Positions 34,674-44,132 of a DNA stretch of 53,879 nt are shown piece by piece. A program made the translations under genes and the position numbers. Source of the DNA: a virus. Every line of letters starts with the position of its first letter. The first letter of the stretch is position 1. The notes beneath the pieces are model-generated. The model was not told the origin of the DNA. It saw nothing but the letters and a program-made list of their open reading frames with translations, and did no database searches. The stretch spans positions 1 to 53,879 of IMG/VR virus record IMGVR_UViG_3300046804_003980. One strand, written 5' to 3'.

Positions 34674-36266
34674 ATGGCAACAGTAAATAAAAACTTTGTA
34701 GTAAAAAATGGTCTGGTAGTTCAAGGATCTACCGCCACCGTAAATGGTAATAATATTCTTACTGAGAATAATGGCGATACATATATTCTCAATTTGGTAG
34801 GCGGAGCTACACTAGTTAAATCTGTAGATAACACAGTATTTACAGTAGATAACACTGGCTACCTTACAATTAATTCAGAAGTTTTTGATTCATATGGATC
34901 AGCAGCTGCAGCATATGATGATGCAGTAGCAGATTCAAATTCATACACAAATAATGCAATTTCAGCAGAAGTTACAAATAGAAACAATGCAATTGCTACA
35001 GCTTCAAGCAACTTAGAAGATTATGCAGATAACGCAGCTGGTAATGCTGAATCTGCTGCAAACTCTTATACAGATGGCAAAATTTCAACAGAAGTTACAA
35101 ACCGTAATAATGCAATTGCAACTGCTAAATCAGAAGCAATTTCATCTTCAAATGGTTATACAGATTCTGCAATTTCAACAGAAGTTACTAATCGTAATTC
35201 AGCAATTGCTACCGCAAAAGGAGAAGCAATTTCAGATGCATCAGCAGATGCTACTACAAAGGCTAACGCAGCCCAAGCAGCAGCAGAGCTTACAGCGTCA
35301 AATGCTCTTTCTTCTGCAGTAACAGATCTTGAAGGTCAAATTTCAGATGCAGAAACTAATGCAAATACTTATACAAATAACGCAATTACAGCACTTAATC
35401 TTGCTGGCACATACGACGCTCTTGGAGCAGCGTCTGCAGCAGAAGCAGCAGCAAATTCATATACAGATGAAAAGGTAGCAGATCTTGTAGATTCTGCACC
35501 AGCACTTCTTGATACACTTAATGAATTAGCAGCAGCAATTGCTGATAATCCAAACTATGCATCAGATGTTGCCAACCTAGTTGCAACAAAGGCTGATACT
35601 TCATATGTAAATTCAGAAATATCAGATCTTGATTCAGCAGCACAGGGTTATGCTAACGCTGCACAATCAGCAGCAGTAGCAACCGCATCAGCAGATGCTA
35701 CTACAAAGGCTAACGCTGCACAATCAGCAGCAGAAGCAACCGCATCAGCAGATGCTACTACAAAGGCTAACGCAGCCCAAGCAGCAGCACAGTCTTATGC
35801 AGATGGTATTGTAAATACACTTTCATCAAATACTTCTTCAGACATAACAGATGCTATCTCTACAGCTAATTCTTATACAGATTCAGCAATTGCATCTGGA
35901 GATTCAAATGCAACTCCAACATATGCTGGAATTAATCTTGATTGGGTAAGCAAATTAATTGCTGGATATGCAAGCGGATCAGGAACTTTAGTTCCAGTAC
36001 AATGGTCTTCAAGTTACGGAACTGCTAAATTTACAGTTCACGTAAGAGACGGAATTCATTCACAAGCATCAGAAGTTTTGGTTGCCCGTGATAGCTCAAA
36101 TAATGTTCATGTAACAGAATATGCAATAGTTACAACAAATGGAATTCTTGCAGATGTTTCAGCAACTTATGATTCTGGCAATATGAAGATAACTGTAACT
36201 CCAACTAATGGTCATACATCAGTTGAATGTGCAGCTTCAGGTTCAGCAATAATTTGGGCTGACTAG
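34674..36266 (+). CDS. Ala/Ser/Thr-rich tail fibre with repeats
   Basis: 530 residues. Residues 75-410 are coiled-coil-like, Ala/Asn/Thr-rich repeats of the type SYTDSAISTEVTNRNNAIATA; at 35652-35822 a 19-residue unit (57 bp) is tandemly repeated three times almost unchanged. The C-terminus from about 420 is a beta domain (NLDWVSKLIAGYASGSG). A long alpha-helical shaft ending in a knob is likely. Confidence 0.78.
   Translation: MATVNKNFVVKNGLVVQGSTATVNGNNILTENNGDTYILNLVGGATLVKSVDNTVFTVDNTGYLTINSEVFDSYGSAAAAYDDAVADSNSYTNNAISAEVTNRNNAIATASSNLEDYADNAAGNAESAANSYTDGKISTEVTNRNNAIATAKSEAISSSNGYTDSAISTEVTNRNSAIATAKGEAISDASADATTKANAAQAAAELTASNALSSAVTDLEGQISDAETNANTYTNNAITALNLAGTYDALGAASAAEAAANSYTDEKVADLVDSAPALLDTLNELAAAIADNPNYASDVANLVATKADTSYVNSEISDLDSAAQGYANAAQSAAVATASADATTKANAAQSAAEATASADATTKANAAQAAAQSYADGIVNTLSSNTSSDITDAISTANSYTDSAIASGDSNATPTYAGINLDWVSKLIAGYASGSGTLVPVQWSSSYGTAKFTVHVRDGIHSQASEVLVARDSSNNVHVTEYAIVTTNGILADVSATYDSGNMKITVTPTNGHTSVECAASGSAIIWAD
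35652..35822 (+). repeat. 57-bp tandem repeat in the fibre gene
   Basis: Three consecutive copies starting at 35652, 35709 and 35766; the first two are nearly identical, the third diverges at its end. In frame, 19 residues each. Likely to expand and contract by slippage, changing fibre length. Confidence 0.7.
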
Positions 36267-36275
36267 TTTTAAAGG

Positions 36276-36304
36276 TTTGGGGGAACCTTTCAAAATCCCC
36301 CAAA
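36276..36304. other. Hairpin after the fibre gene
   Basis: TTTGGGGGA pairs with TCCCCCAAA, 9 bp, loop of about 11 bases; 10 bases after the stop. No T-run on the plus side, so terminator function is uncertain. Confidence 0.4.
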
Positions 36305-36335
36305 AAAAACAAATTTTAGGGGATAGTGAACTTAA

Positions 36336-36698
36336 ATGACAGTTACAAATAAAGATTTTAAAGTAAAGAACGGATTATCCGTTGCGGGGAATGCTACATT
36401 TGATTCCCAGGTTATATTAGGCTCTACACCCCTAGCCTTTGATACAAATACAAATAGATTACAATTATTTATTAACGATGCTTGGAAAAGCATCGCTACT
36501 CTTGATGATGTTGCTAACACATCAAATCAAATTAATTTTATGGATATTGGATTGGCAATTGATTATAATGGTCTTCCAGTTTACATAGTGCAAGGCAACG
36601 GTGTCACCCCGTCTGGTGACTCTAAATTCCTAGATGGGGGTAATCCATCAACAGCAAGTACAGATTTTATATTTGATTCTGGTGTAATAACCGTTTGA
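36336..36698 (+). CDS. Small fibre head protein
   Basis: 120 residues, MTVTNKDFKVKNGLSVAGNATFDSQVILGSTPLAFDTNTNRLQLF, the same start as the large fibres (KxFxVKNGLxVxG). Ends in a beta domain. AGGGGATAG upstream. Possibly the remnant of a longer fibre. Confidence 0.65.
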   Translation: MTVTNKDFKVKNGLSVAGNATFDSQVILGSTPLAFDTNTNRLQLFINDAWKSIATLDDVANTSNQINFMDIGLAIDYNGLPVYIVQGNGVTPSGDSKFLDGGNPSTASTDFIFDSGVITV

Positions 36699-36722
36699 GT
36701 TAAGCGTAATTTCTGGTATAAT
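36695..36722 (+). promoter_or_regulatory. Promoter of the largest fibre gene
   Basis: TTGAGT, 16-bp spacer, TATAAT (36717-36722), then AAGGGG before the ATG at 36746. Confidence 0.6.
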
Positions 36723-36745
36723 TTCAAAAATAAGGGGTAATAAAA

Positions 36746-39700
36746 ATGTCAACAGTAAGAATTCAAGTACGCAGAGGAACAGCAGCAGATTGGTCTTCCG
36801 TAAATCCAATATTAGCAGGCGGAGAGATTGGTTTTGAAACCAATACAGGCAAGCTTAAGGTGGGAGATGGCACAACAGCATGGTCTAGTTTAGATTATGT
36901 TGCTTCAGATGTTCCTGCGGTAAGCGAAATTGCAATGGATGCAATTTATGCTGCATTGACTCCAGGTTCAGGTTTATCAAAATCATATAATGATGCAGAT
37001 GATGAGATCAATATTGAAAATACTGGTGTACTATCATTTAATACACGAACTGGCTCAGTTACCCTTACAGACACAGACGTTAATAATGCCCTAGGTTACA
37101 CAGCAGCAGATGCAGCAGATGTAGTATCTTTAGGAAATCAAACATCAAGCGATATTACAGCAGCAGTAGCAACTGCCAATGCTTACACTGATGGTGCAAT
37201 TGCTCAAGAAGTTTCAGATAGAGATACAGCAATACAGGTTGCTGTTGATGCAATTGACACAGATGCTATTGAAGAAGGTTCTTCAAATAAATATTACACT
37301 CTTGAAAGAGTACAAGACGCAGTAGGAGCAATGGCTGTAGAGGGATCTGGTGTATCTTTAAACTATGATGATGCAGCAGGAACTTTAACAATTTCAGAAA
37401 ATTTAGTTGCGGGACAAAATTTAGAAAAAACACAAAATAATGATGGTACAGTTACATTTCAAGTTAAAGATAGCCCATCTTTTGGTGGCAACACTGGAGT
37501 TGTAAACTTATTAGTAGGTAATGATATTTCAGTAGACGGAGAAATTACAGCAAATGATTTAACAGTCACTGGAAATCTAACGGTTAGTGGAACAACTACC
37601 ACAGTTAATTCAACAAATTTATCAGTTACAGACCCAATGATTTATATGGGAGAAAATAATAATTCAAATGCAGTAGATTTAGGTTTTGTTGCTTCGTTTA
37701 ACGATGGAACATACCAACATTCAGGTCTAGTTAGAGATGCATCTGACGGATATTGGAAACTATTTTCTGGTGTTCAATCAGAACCAACATCAACAGTTAA
37801 TTTTTCATCTTATACAAAAGATAATTTAGAAATTGGAAGATTAGTTGCGGATGAAGCAAAAATTGGTGATGTTTTAGCTACAGAATTGCAACACGTTCAT
37901 GGTGTTACATCTCCTATCCAAACACAAATTAATAACATTAACACAGATATTTCTTCGCTAGAAGATACAAAAGCAAATAAAGATTCAGAAACTTTTATTG
38001 GAGACGTTGTATTTAATGTTGACACAGTTTCTTTCCCACAAAACTCAATAGACGGATCTGCGTTAGCAACTGGCAGTGTTGCAACTTCTAAGTTTGAAAA
38101 TAATTCAGTTACTGAAGATAAGATAGCAGCATCAGCTGTAACTACTTCAAGAATAAACAATCAAGCAGTTACAACTGCTAAAATTGCAGATGATGCGGTT
38201 ACAAATAACGAATTAGCAGATGATGCAGTCTCAACATCAAAAATTGTAGGTTCTGCAGTAACAACAGATAAAATTAATGACGCAGCAGTAACAACTGCTA
38301 AGATTAATAATGCAGCAATTACAACAGACAAGATTAATGACGCAGCGATAACAACTGGCAAAATTAACGATGCAGCAGTTACAACTGCTAAGATTGATGA
38401 TTCAGCAGTTACATCATCAAAAATTAACGACGGCTCTATCTTAACATCTAAGTTAGATACAGCAGCAGTTACAACTTCAAAGATTGATGCAGCAGCTGTT
38501 ACAACTCCAAAAATTGTTGATTCAGCAATCACAACTGCAAAAATAAATGATTTAGCAGTAACAACAGGTAAACTTTCAGATGGTTCTATTACAGAAGCAA
38601 AACTTGCAAACAATTCTGTAACTAACGATAAGGTAAATGATCTTGCAATATCAAAGGTAACAGGATTGCAAGACGCACTAGACGATAAAGCTCCTTTAAA
38701 TGCTCCAACAATTACTGGAACAGCAACATTTACTGGAACCGTTAGTCTTCCATCTTCAACATCTATAGGTACAGTTTCTTCTACAGAAATTGGATACCTT
38801 GATGGAGTAACGTCAGCAGTTCAAACACAAATTGATGCTAAAGCTTCTTCATCAAGTGTAAATTCACATACATCTGCTACTACAAATGTGCATGGAATTT
38901 CTGATACTTCCGCACTTGCTACAAAAACATATGCAGATTCTGCAGTAAGTACACATGAAGCAGACACTACAAATGTCCATGGCATTGCAGATACATCTGC
39001 ACTTGCAACAAAAACCTATGCAGATGGTAAGGCATCAGATGCACAATCTGCTGCTGCTTCAGCACTTTCTTCACACGAGGCTGATACAACATCAATTCAC
39101 GGAATTTCTGATACTTCAAAGCTTGTAACAACAGACGATTCTGGAACAGTTACATCTACAATGATTGCTAATGGCACAATTGTAAATGCTGATATTAATG
39201 CTTCAGCAGCAATTGATTGGACAAAATTAGCAGTATCTTCAACAGTATCTGCTACAGAATTAGGATATGTAGATGGAGTTACATCTGCTATTCAAACACA
39301 GTTAGATTCTAAAGCACCTACTGCTTCACCAACATTTACTGGTACAGTATCGGGTGTTACAAAATCAATGGTAGGCTTGGGCAATGTAGATAATACTTCA
39401 GATGCAAATAAGCCAGTATCTACTGCAACACAGACTGCTCTTGATGCTAAATTAGCACTTGCAGGCGGAACAATGACTGGTGCACTTACACTATCAGGTG
39501 CTCCTACAGCAGATTCTCATGCAGCAACAAAAGCATATGTAGATAACGTATCTGCAGGATTAAACTTCCATCAGCCAGTACGTGTTGCTACAACAGGAAA
39601 TATTACACTAAGCGGAACTCAAACAATTGATGGAGTTTCTTTATCAGTTGGAGATCGTGTACTTGTAAAAGATCAAACTACACAAACTCAAAATGGTATT

Positions 39701-40765
39701 TACGTAGTTGCTTCAGGATCATGGACAAGAGCAACAGATGCAGATAATACTCCTTCAGGAGAACTTGCAGGTGGAGACTTCTGCTTAGTTCTTGAAGGTA
39801 CTGTAAACTCTGGTTATGGATATGTTTGTTCTAACACATCAACAATTACAATTGGAACAACAAACATTACTTATTCAGCATTTAATGCTGCGAAGGCAGT
39901 ATCTGCTGGAACTGGTTTGACAGAATCAACTCCAGGAACACTAGGAATTGATACTGCTACAACAGTAGATGTTTCAACATCACAAACACTATCAAACAAG
40001 ACATTTGTAGCCCCAGTTTTGGGAGCAGCAACAGCTACATCAATTAATAGCACAACAATTCCTACATCTAAAACATTAGTAGTAACAACAGATAAATTAT
40101 CTGTCCACGCTGCTACAACATCTGCAGAACTCGCAGGTGTAATTTCAGATGAAACTGGTACAGGAGCTCTTGTATTTGCTAACTCTCCAACACTGGTAAC
40201 TCCAGTGCTTGGAACACCAGCATCTGGCACAATGACAAATGTAACAGGACTTCCATTAACAACAGGTGTAACTGGAACTCTTCCAGTAGCAAATGGTGGT
40301 ACAGGAGTTACAACTTCAACAGGTAGCGGAAATGTTGTTCTTTCAACATCACCAACACTTGTAACACCAACATTAGGTGCAGCATCTGCAACAAGCATTG
40401 CGTTCTCAGACGGAACTCAAACTCTTGCAGGAACACCTTCATTAACACCAATTAATACACAAACTGCTTCAATAACTCTTAGCTCATCATTTGCTAAAGA
40501 TTCATTCGTTCAAATGAACGTTGCATCAGCAAATACTGTAACAATCCCACCAGATTCAACATATAGCTATGGAATTGGTGCATCAATTGACTTCCAGCAA
40601 CTTGGAGCGGGACAAACAAGCTTCGTAGCTGGCGCAGGAGTTACACTCCAAGCAGCATCAATTAATGGTACTGCAGCATTAAAATTCAGAGGACAATACT
40701 CAGTAGCAACTGCCCTTAAGGTAGCAGCTAATACATGGGCACTCTTCGGAGACTTATCAATCTAA
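36746..40765 (+). CDS. Large modular tail fibre
   Basis: 1339 residues. Order: MTD-like N-terminal domain (VRIQVRRGTAADWSSVNPILAGGEIGFETNTGKLKVGDG); beta-helical NG-rich part with NLTVSGTTTTVNSTNL; 17 tandem 10-residue units of type AVTTAKINDA (about residues 458-630); SH-E-ADTTNVHGI spacers; a second fibre module (GNITLSGTQTIDGVSLSVGDRVLVKDQT); then GTxAS-VTNVTGLPLTTGVTGTLPVANGGTG repeats and a knob domain. Host adsorption fibre, probably trimeric. This is one of the longest genes in the window. Confidence 0.85.
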   Translation: MSTVRIQVRRGTAADWSSVNPILAGGEIGFETNTGKLKVGDGTTAWSSLDYVASDVPAVSEIAMDAIYAALTPGSGLSKSYNDADDEINIENTGVLSFNTRTGSVTLTDTDVNNALGYTAADAADVVSLGNQTSSDITAAVATANAYTDGAIAQEVSDRDTAIQVAVDAIDTDAIEEGSSNKYYTLERVQDAVGAMAVEGSGVSLNYDDAAGTLTISENLVAGQNLEKTQNNDGTVTFQVKDSPSFGGNTGVVNLLVGNDISVDGEITANDLTVTGNLTVSGTTTTVNSTNLSVTDPMIYMGENNNSNAVDLGFVASFNDGTYQHSGLVRDASDGYWKLFSGVQSEPTSTVNFSSYTKDNLEIGRLVADEAKIGDVLATELQHVHGVTSPIQTQINNINTDISSLEDTKANKDSETFIGDVVFNVDTVSFPQNSIDGSALATGSVATSKFENNSVTEDKIAASAVTTSRINNQAVTTAKIADDAVTNNELADDAVSTSKIVGSAVTTDKINDAAVTTAKINNAAITTDKINDAAITTGKINDAAVTTAKIDDSAVTSSKINDGSILTSKLDTAAVTTSKIDAAAVTTPKIVDSAITTAKINDLAVTTGKLSDGSITEAKLANNSVTNDKVNDLAISKVTGLQDALDDKAPLNAPTITGTATFTGTVSLPSSTSIGTVSSTEIGYLDGVTSAVQTQIDAKASSSSVNSHTSATTNVHGISDTSALATKTYADSAVSTHEADTTNVHGIADTSALATKTYADGKASDAQSAAASALSSHEADTTSIHGISDTSKLVTTDDSGTVTSTMIANGTIVNADINASAAIDWTKLAVSSTVSATELGYVDGVTSAIQTQLDSKAPTASPTFTGTVSGVTKSMVGLGNVDNTSDANKPVSTATQTALDAKLALAGGTMTGALTLSGAPTADSHAATKAYVDNVSAGLNFHQPVRVATTGNITLSGTQTIDGVSLSVGDRVLVKDQTTQTQNGIYVVASGSWTRATDADNTPSGELAGGDFCLVLEGTVNSGYGYVCSNTSTITIGTTNITYSAFNAAKAVSAGTGLTESTPGTLGIDTATTVDVSTSQTLSNKTFVAPVLGAATATSINSTTIPTSKTLVVTTDKLSVHAATTSAELAGVISDETGTGALVFANSPTLVTPVLGTPASGTMTNVTGLPLTTGVTGTLPVANGGTGVTTSTGSGNVVLSTSPTLVTPTLGAASATSIAFSDGTQTLAGTPSLTPINTQTASITLSSSFAKDSFVQMNVASANTVTIPPDSTYSYGIGASIDFQQLGAGQTSFVAGAGVTLQAASINGTAALKFRGQYSVATALKVAANTWALFGDLSI
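38120..38640 (+). repeat. 30-bp (10-residue) tandem repeats in the large fibre
   Basis: About 17 consecutive units such as AVTTAKINDA, AITTDKINDA, AVTSSKINDG, with drifting codons. The unit is 30 bp; the spacing of Val/Ile and Lys/Ile suggests a coiled shaft. Confidence 0.75.
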
Positions 40766-40785
40766 TAAAAAAGGGGTAAAAATAA

Positions 40786-42204
40786 ATGGCAAAACTACAA
40801 GGTAGATTCGCTGAGGGAGCAGATTCAAGAATCCCACCATTAGCAGTAACAGGATTAACAGTTACAGATGTAGGAACAAGCAGACCATTTTTGGCAACTG
40901 CAAATACTACTTCTGCTGCATCAGCAGCAAATACGGGGGGAGCTTTTACTGTATCGTGGACAGTTCCTTCTAATTCTACCGCAGCCACACAATACTCAAT
41001 TACAACTAGCCCCAGTACATATACTGCTGTAGTTTCAGCTCCTGCAACCTCATATACTTTTCAAGGACTTGCATCTAACGTTTCATATTCTGTTACAGTA
41101 ACTCCACAAAACAATTTTGGAAACAGTTTATCAACAACCTCAAGTTCTGTTTTATCTACAACAGTGCCAGATGTACCAACAGGTGCATCAGCAACAGCTC
41201 AAGTTAACCAAGATACAATTACATTTACTGCTCCATCAAATAATGGTGGTAAAGCATTAACTAATTTTTATGTTTTAGGTAGTGATGGAACTTCAGGAAA
41301 TACAAATAGTGGTTCTACTTATACTGTAACAATTGGAGATACAGCAAATACTTCTCAATATTATAATGTTTATGCAGACAATGCAAACGGAAGATCTCTA
41401 GCCTCTGTTGCTACCGCTACGGTTACAACACTTGCTCCAAGCTTCTTTAGCCCACCGTTTTTCCCACCGTTCTTCCCACCAACATTCTTTGCCCCACCAT
41501 TCTTCCCACCGTTCTTCCCACCATTCTTCCCACCATTCTTCCCACCAGGGTTCTTCTCCCCACCGTTCTTCCCACCAACATTCTTTGCCCCACCGTTCTT
41601 CCCACCAACATTCTTTGCCCCACCATTCTTCCCACCAGGGTTCTTCTCCCCACCATTCTTCCCGCCAGGGTTCTTTGCCCCACCATTCTTCCCACCAAGA
41701 TTTTGCATTGATCAAGATACAGTTATTGCAATAGTTTCAGAATCTGGAGGATTAGATTGGATTGCTGCAAAAGATATTGAAATAGGAGCAAAAATTTGGT
41801 CAGTCACATGGGACGGGCTTGAATCTGAATATACCTTTGATCCTTATTCATGGAATTCTGAAAAAATAGATAATTTACATATGGTAACATCTGAAATTTC
41901 AAACATACTCAAGCATACAAAAGATGTTACAATGTTAATAAATAATGATCCAGACATGAGATTCTCCCTAGAACAAACTGTTTTAATAAAAAGAGAACAA
42001 ACATATTTATTTGGAGCAACTGGACAAATAGAAATAGGAGATATCGTTATTGAACAACAAGTAGATGGATCTTTCAAAGAGATTCAGGTTACAGAAATAA
42101 ATATAATAGATGAGCAGAGAGAAGTCTTTGAATTCGATGCTGCCCCTCACGACATATTAATTGCTGGAAATTTGATTGTTCACAACAAGAAAATCTTTGC
42201 TTAG
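40786..42204 (+). CDS. FN3 - (FFPP)n - Hint domain fibre protein
   Basis: 472 residues in three parts. Residues 12-218 carry two fibronectin type III-like domains. Residues 220-306 are 18 consecutive FFPP, FFSPP, FFAPP units with single T/G/R linkers: 37 Phe and 36 Pro in 87 residues. Residues 307-467 look like a Hint (hedgehog/intein) domain: it starts with Cys307 (CIDQDTVIAI), has AAKDIEIGAKIWS (block A/N-type), EIGDIVIE, a late HDILIAGNLIVHN ending with the penultimate His466-Asn467, and then only KKIFA. The usual block B Thr-x-x-His is replaced (SLEQTVLI, Gln). N-terminal cleavage or lipid-like release from the fibre is plausible. Confidence 0.8.
   Translation: MAKLQGRFAEGADSRIPPLAVTGLTVTDVGTSRPFLATANTTSAASAANTGGAFTVSWTVPSNSTAATQYSITTSPSTYTAVVSAPATSYTFQGLASNVSYSVTVTPQNNFGNSLSTTSSSVLSTTVPDVPTGASATAQVNQDTITFTAPSNNGGKALTNFYVLGSDGTSGNTNSGSTYTVTIGDTANTSQYYNVYADNANGRSLASVATATVTTLAPSFFSPPFFPPFFPPTFFAPPFFPPFFPPFFPPFFPPGFFSPPFFPPTFFAPPFFPPTFFAPPFFPPGFFSPPFFPPGFFAPPFFPPRFCIDQDTVIAIVSESGGLDWIAAKDIEIGAKIWSVTWDGLESEYTFDPYSWNSEKIDNLHMVTSEISNILKHTKDVTMLINNDPDMRFSLEQTVLIKREQTYLFGATGQIEIGDIVIEQQVDGSFKEIQVTEINIIDEQREVFEFDAAPHDILIAGNLIVHNKKIFA
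41443..41703 (+). repeat. (FFPP)n coding repeat
   Basis: A dense array of TTCTTCCCACCA-type units giving 18 FF-x-PP bl ocks. The reverse strand is open over the same stretch by chance because of the repeat. Confidence 0.8.
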
Positions 42205-42911
42205 TGTCTATTTATCATTTACATATCCCTAGAACTTCTGGGATATATGTTAAGAATAATGTGTTACCCCATCTAATAACAGGTGGGGTTCCACATTTTG
42301 TATCTAACAGGACACATATAGATATTGATAAAATTTCTAATAGTAAATTTGTGGGCGGTCATTTTGGATTGATGCCGTTGGATTACATGGATAACCCAGA
42401 AATTTTTACTGTATTAAGAAACCCTGTTGATAGGTTTATTAGTTATTTTAAATATACCACTGGACGGATAAGAATGGGTCAAGAAGCAGAAGAAAAAAAA
42501 TATCAATGGTTGTATGGAGAAGAATCTAAAATACAATCTAATTCACAATCAAAATTTTTAACTGGTAGAATTAACATAGATAAATTTAACAATGGAATAC
42601 ACTATTTACAAGAAAATGTAAAAAACCATTGGTTTTTGGAAGATTATTCATTAAATTTAAATGATGTTTTGACGAACGTAGATAAATTTTACTCCTATAG
42701 TCTTGATAATCAAAACATATTTTTGGAAGATTTAAATAAAGCTTTATATAAAAATTTTGGATTCAATACTTTTAAATATAAAGATAAAGCTAATTGTTCT
42801 CCAGAAATAGGGGTTGTATTTTCTAAAAAAGATATAGATAGAATAATAGAATTAAACGAGCTAGATATGCAGGTATACGAATATGTACAAAAGAGTAAAA
42901 AAAGATACTAA
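42204..42911 (+). CDS. Sulfotransferase-like protein (GTG start)
   Basis: 235 residues. HIPRTSG (7-13) is the 5'-PSB site of sulfotransferase family 2 (usual HIPKTGG) and LRNPVDRFISYF (71-82) is the 3'-PB region with conserved R-N-P and Ser. Such enzymes transfer sulfate from PAPS. The GTG overlaps the preceding TAG. The two changed residues in the phosphate loop (R for K, S for G) leave catalytic activity open. The rest shows variable acceptor-binding sequence. Confidence 0.72.
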   Translation: MSIYHLHIPRTSGIYVKNNVLPHLITGGVPHFVSNRTHIDIDKISNSKFVGGHFGLMPLDYMDNPEIFTVLRNPVDRFISYFKYTTGRIRMGQEAEEKKYQWLYGEESKIQSNSQSKFLTGRINIDKFNNGIHYLQENVKNHWFLEDYSLNLNDVLTNVDKFYSYSLDNQNIFLEDLNKALYKNFGFNTFKYKDKANCSPEIGVVFSKKDIDRIIELNELDMQVYEYVQKSKKRY

Positions 42912-43473
42912 GTGGACCATACAACACCTAGGTAATTTTAACATTCTTAATTTAAAAAAAGAGTTGCAGTCTTATAATGAGGAATGGTTTATTGATACTT
43001 CAAGGCAGGAAAAGGGTTATACACATAGACAGACGCAGATGTATAGAATATGTGCTACTGATTATGAATGGATTCCAGGGACTCCAATTATAACTGAAAA
43101 TTTTAATACAATTAAAAATGAATCTGCAAGAAAAGAATTATTTGACATTTATAAAGAATTAGAATATTATTATTCTGGAAAAGTAATAAGATGTGAATTT
43201 ATAAAAATGTTTGGAAACTCTGAGATTCTAAAACATACTGATGGTGGAGCATTGCTTCATTATTCTAGAAGAGTTCATATCCCATTAGTAACTAATAATT
43301 TAGTTACGTTTACAGTTTATAATAATACTATAAACATGGAAGAGTCTGGTTGGTATGAAATCAATAACCAATTACCCCACTCTGTTAGCAATAAAAGCGA
43401 TCAAGACAGAATACATTTAATTATTGATATATTGCCAGATGATATGCTTACTTATAAAATAGGAGAAAATTAA
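42883..43473 (+). CDS. Aspartyl/asparaginyl beta-hydroxylase-like 2OG oxygenase
   Basis: 196 residues. H118-x-D120 (LKHTDGG), H166 (QLPHSV) and R176 (DRIHLI) complete the site; RRVHIPLVTN and the WYEINN block are typical of the Asp/Asn beta-hydroxylase cupin family. Paralog of the last oxygenase at 53030. Overlaps the previous gene by 29 bases. Confidence 0.85.
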   Translation: MYKRVKKDTKWTIQHLGNFNILNLKKELQSYNEEWFIDTSRQEKGYTHRQTQMYRICATDYEWIPGTPIITENFNTIKNESARKELFDIYKELEYYYSGKVIRCEFIKMFGNSEILKHTDGGALLHYSRRVHIPLVTNNLVTFTVYNNTINMEESGWYEINNQLPHSVSNKSDQDRIHLIIDILPDDMLTYKIGEN

Positions 43474-44132
43474 TGAAAAACTGGGATTCAGAAAGTATGC
43501 TTTTCCCAGGCGTATGGGTATACAAAAATGTTTTTAAAAAAGAATTGGATATCGTAAATAGAGTTGAAAATTTGATTGCTAACAATAAATCAAATTTCTC
43601 TTGGGTTGAAGCAACAGTAGGGTATCATGAAAAAAAACCAGAGTACAGAGATTGTGTAGATTTTAAAATTGGAGAAATAAAAAATCCAGTTACAGAAGAT
43701 CAAATAAAATTTAATGAAATTTGGAAAGATTCATATGAAGCACAAAGATATGCAGTCCAGGATTATTGCAATAGATATAACATAATTATGGATTATTGGG
43801 AAGTAATGAATTTTATTAAATATGGTCCAGGGCAACATTTCCAAGAGCACGGAGATGATGGGTTTTCATATAGTGCCACTGTCTCGTTAGTAGCATACCC
43901 AAATTCTGATTATGTTGGTGGTGGTTTATATTTTCCAAAATTAAATTTAAAAATACAGCCAGAAGCGGGAGATCTATATATATTCCCTTCTACATATTTA
44001 TTTTCGCACCAAGCTTTGCCTGTAGAAAATGGTACTAAATATTCAATTGTTACAATGTTAGACTATAACGATCATTCACATTGTGAAGAGTTTTATAAAA
44101 TGAGACAATCAAAAATTAATAAAAATGTATAA
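43473..44132 (+). CDS. 2OG oxygenase, P4H-like (Arg to Lys)
   Basis: 219 residues. H126-x-D128 (FQEHGDDG) and H179 (FSHQAL) are present, and the 2OG-binding position is K189 (NGTKYSI) instead of Arg. Core GGGLYFPKLNLKIQPEAGDLYIFPS. The Lys may still bind the C5 carboxylate. One-base coupled start. Confidence 0.85.
   Translation: MKNWDSESMLFPGVWVYKNVFKKELDIVNRVENLIANNKSNFSWVEATVGYHEKKPEYRDCVDFKIGEIKNPVTEDQIKFNEIWKDSYEAQRYAVQDYCNRYNIIMDYWEVMNFIKYGPGQHFQEHGDDGFSYSATVSLVAYPNSDYVGGGLYFPKLNLKIQPEAGDLYIFPSTYLFSHQALPVENGTKYSIVTMLDYNDHSHCEEFYKMRQSKINKNV

Noticed and set aside
35023-35322. Gln/Leu-rich frame inside the fibre gene
   Set aside because: A shifted reading of the Ala/Thr repeats; no start signals.
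38120-38640. CRISPR-like regular array
   Set aside because: The 30-bp periodic units are in-frame coding repeats without unique spacers, and no cas gene is near.
37897-40398. Minus-strand open frames of 87-175 codons opposite the large fibre gene
   Set aside because: Repetitive Val/Ala/Ser compositions mirror the fibre repeats; the plus frame is clearly a fibre protein.
41370-41734. Long open frames opposite to and out of frame with the FFPP tract
   Set aside because: They arise from the TTCCCACCA repeat (WWEEWWG, GGKNGG, HHSSH patterns) and have no starts or ribosome sites; the FN3-FFPP-Hint frame continues on both sides.
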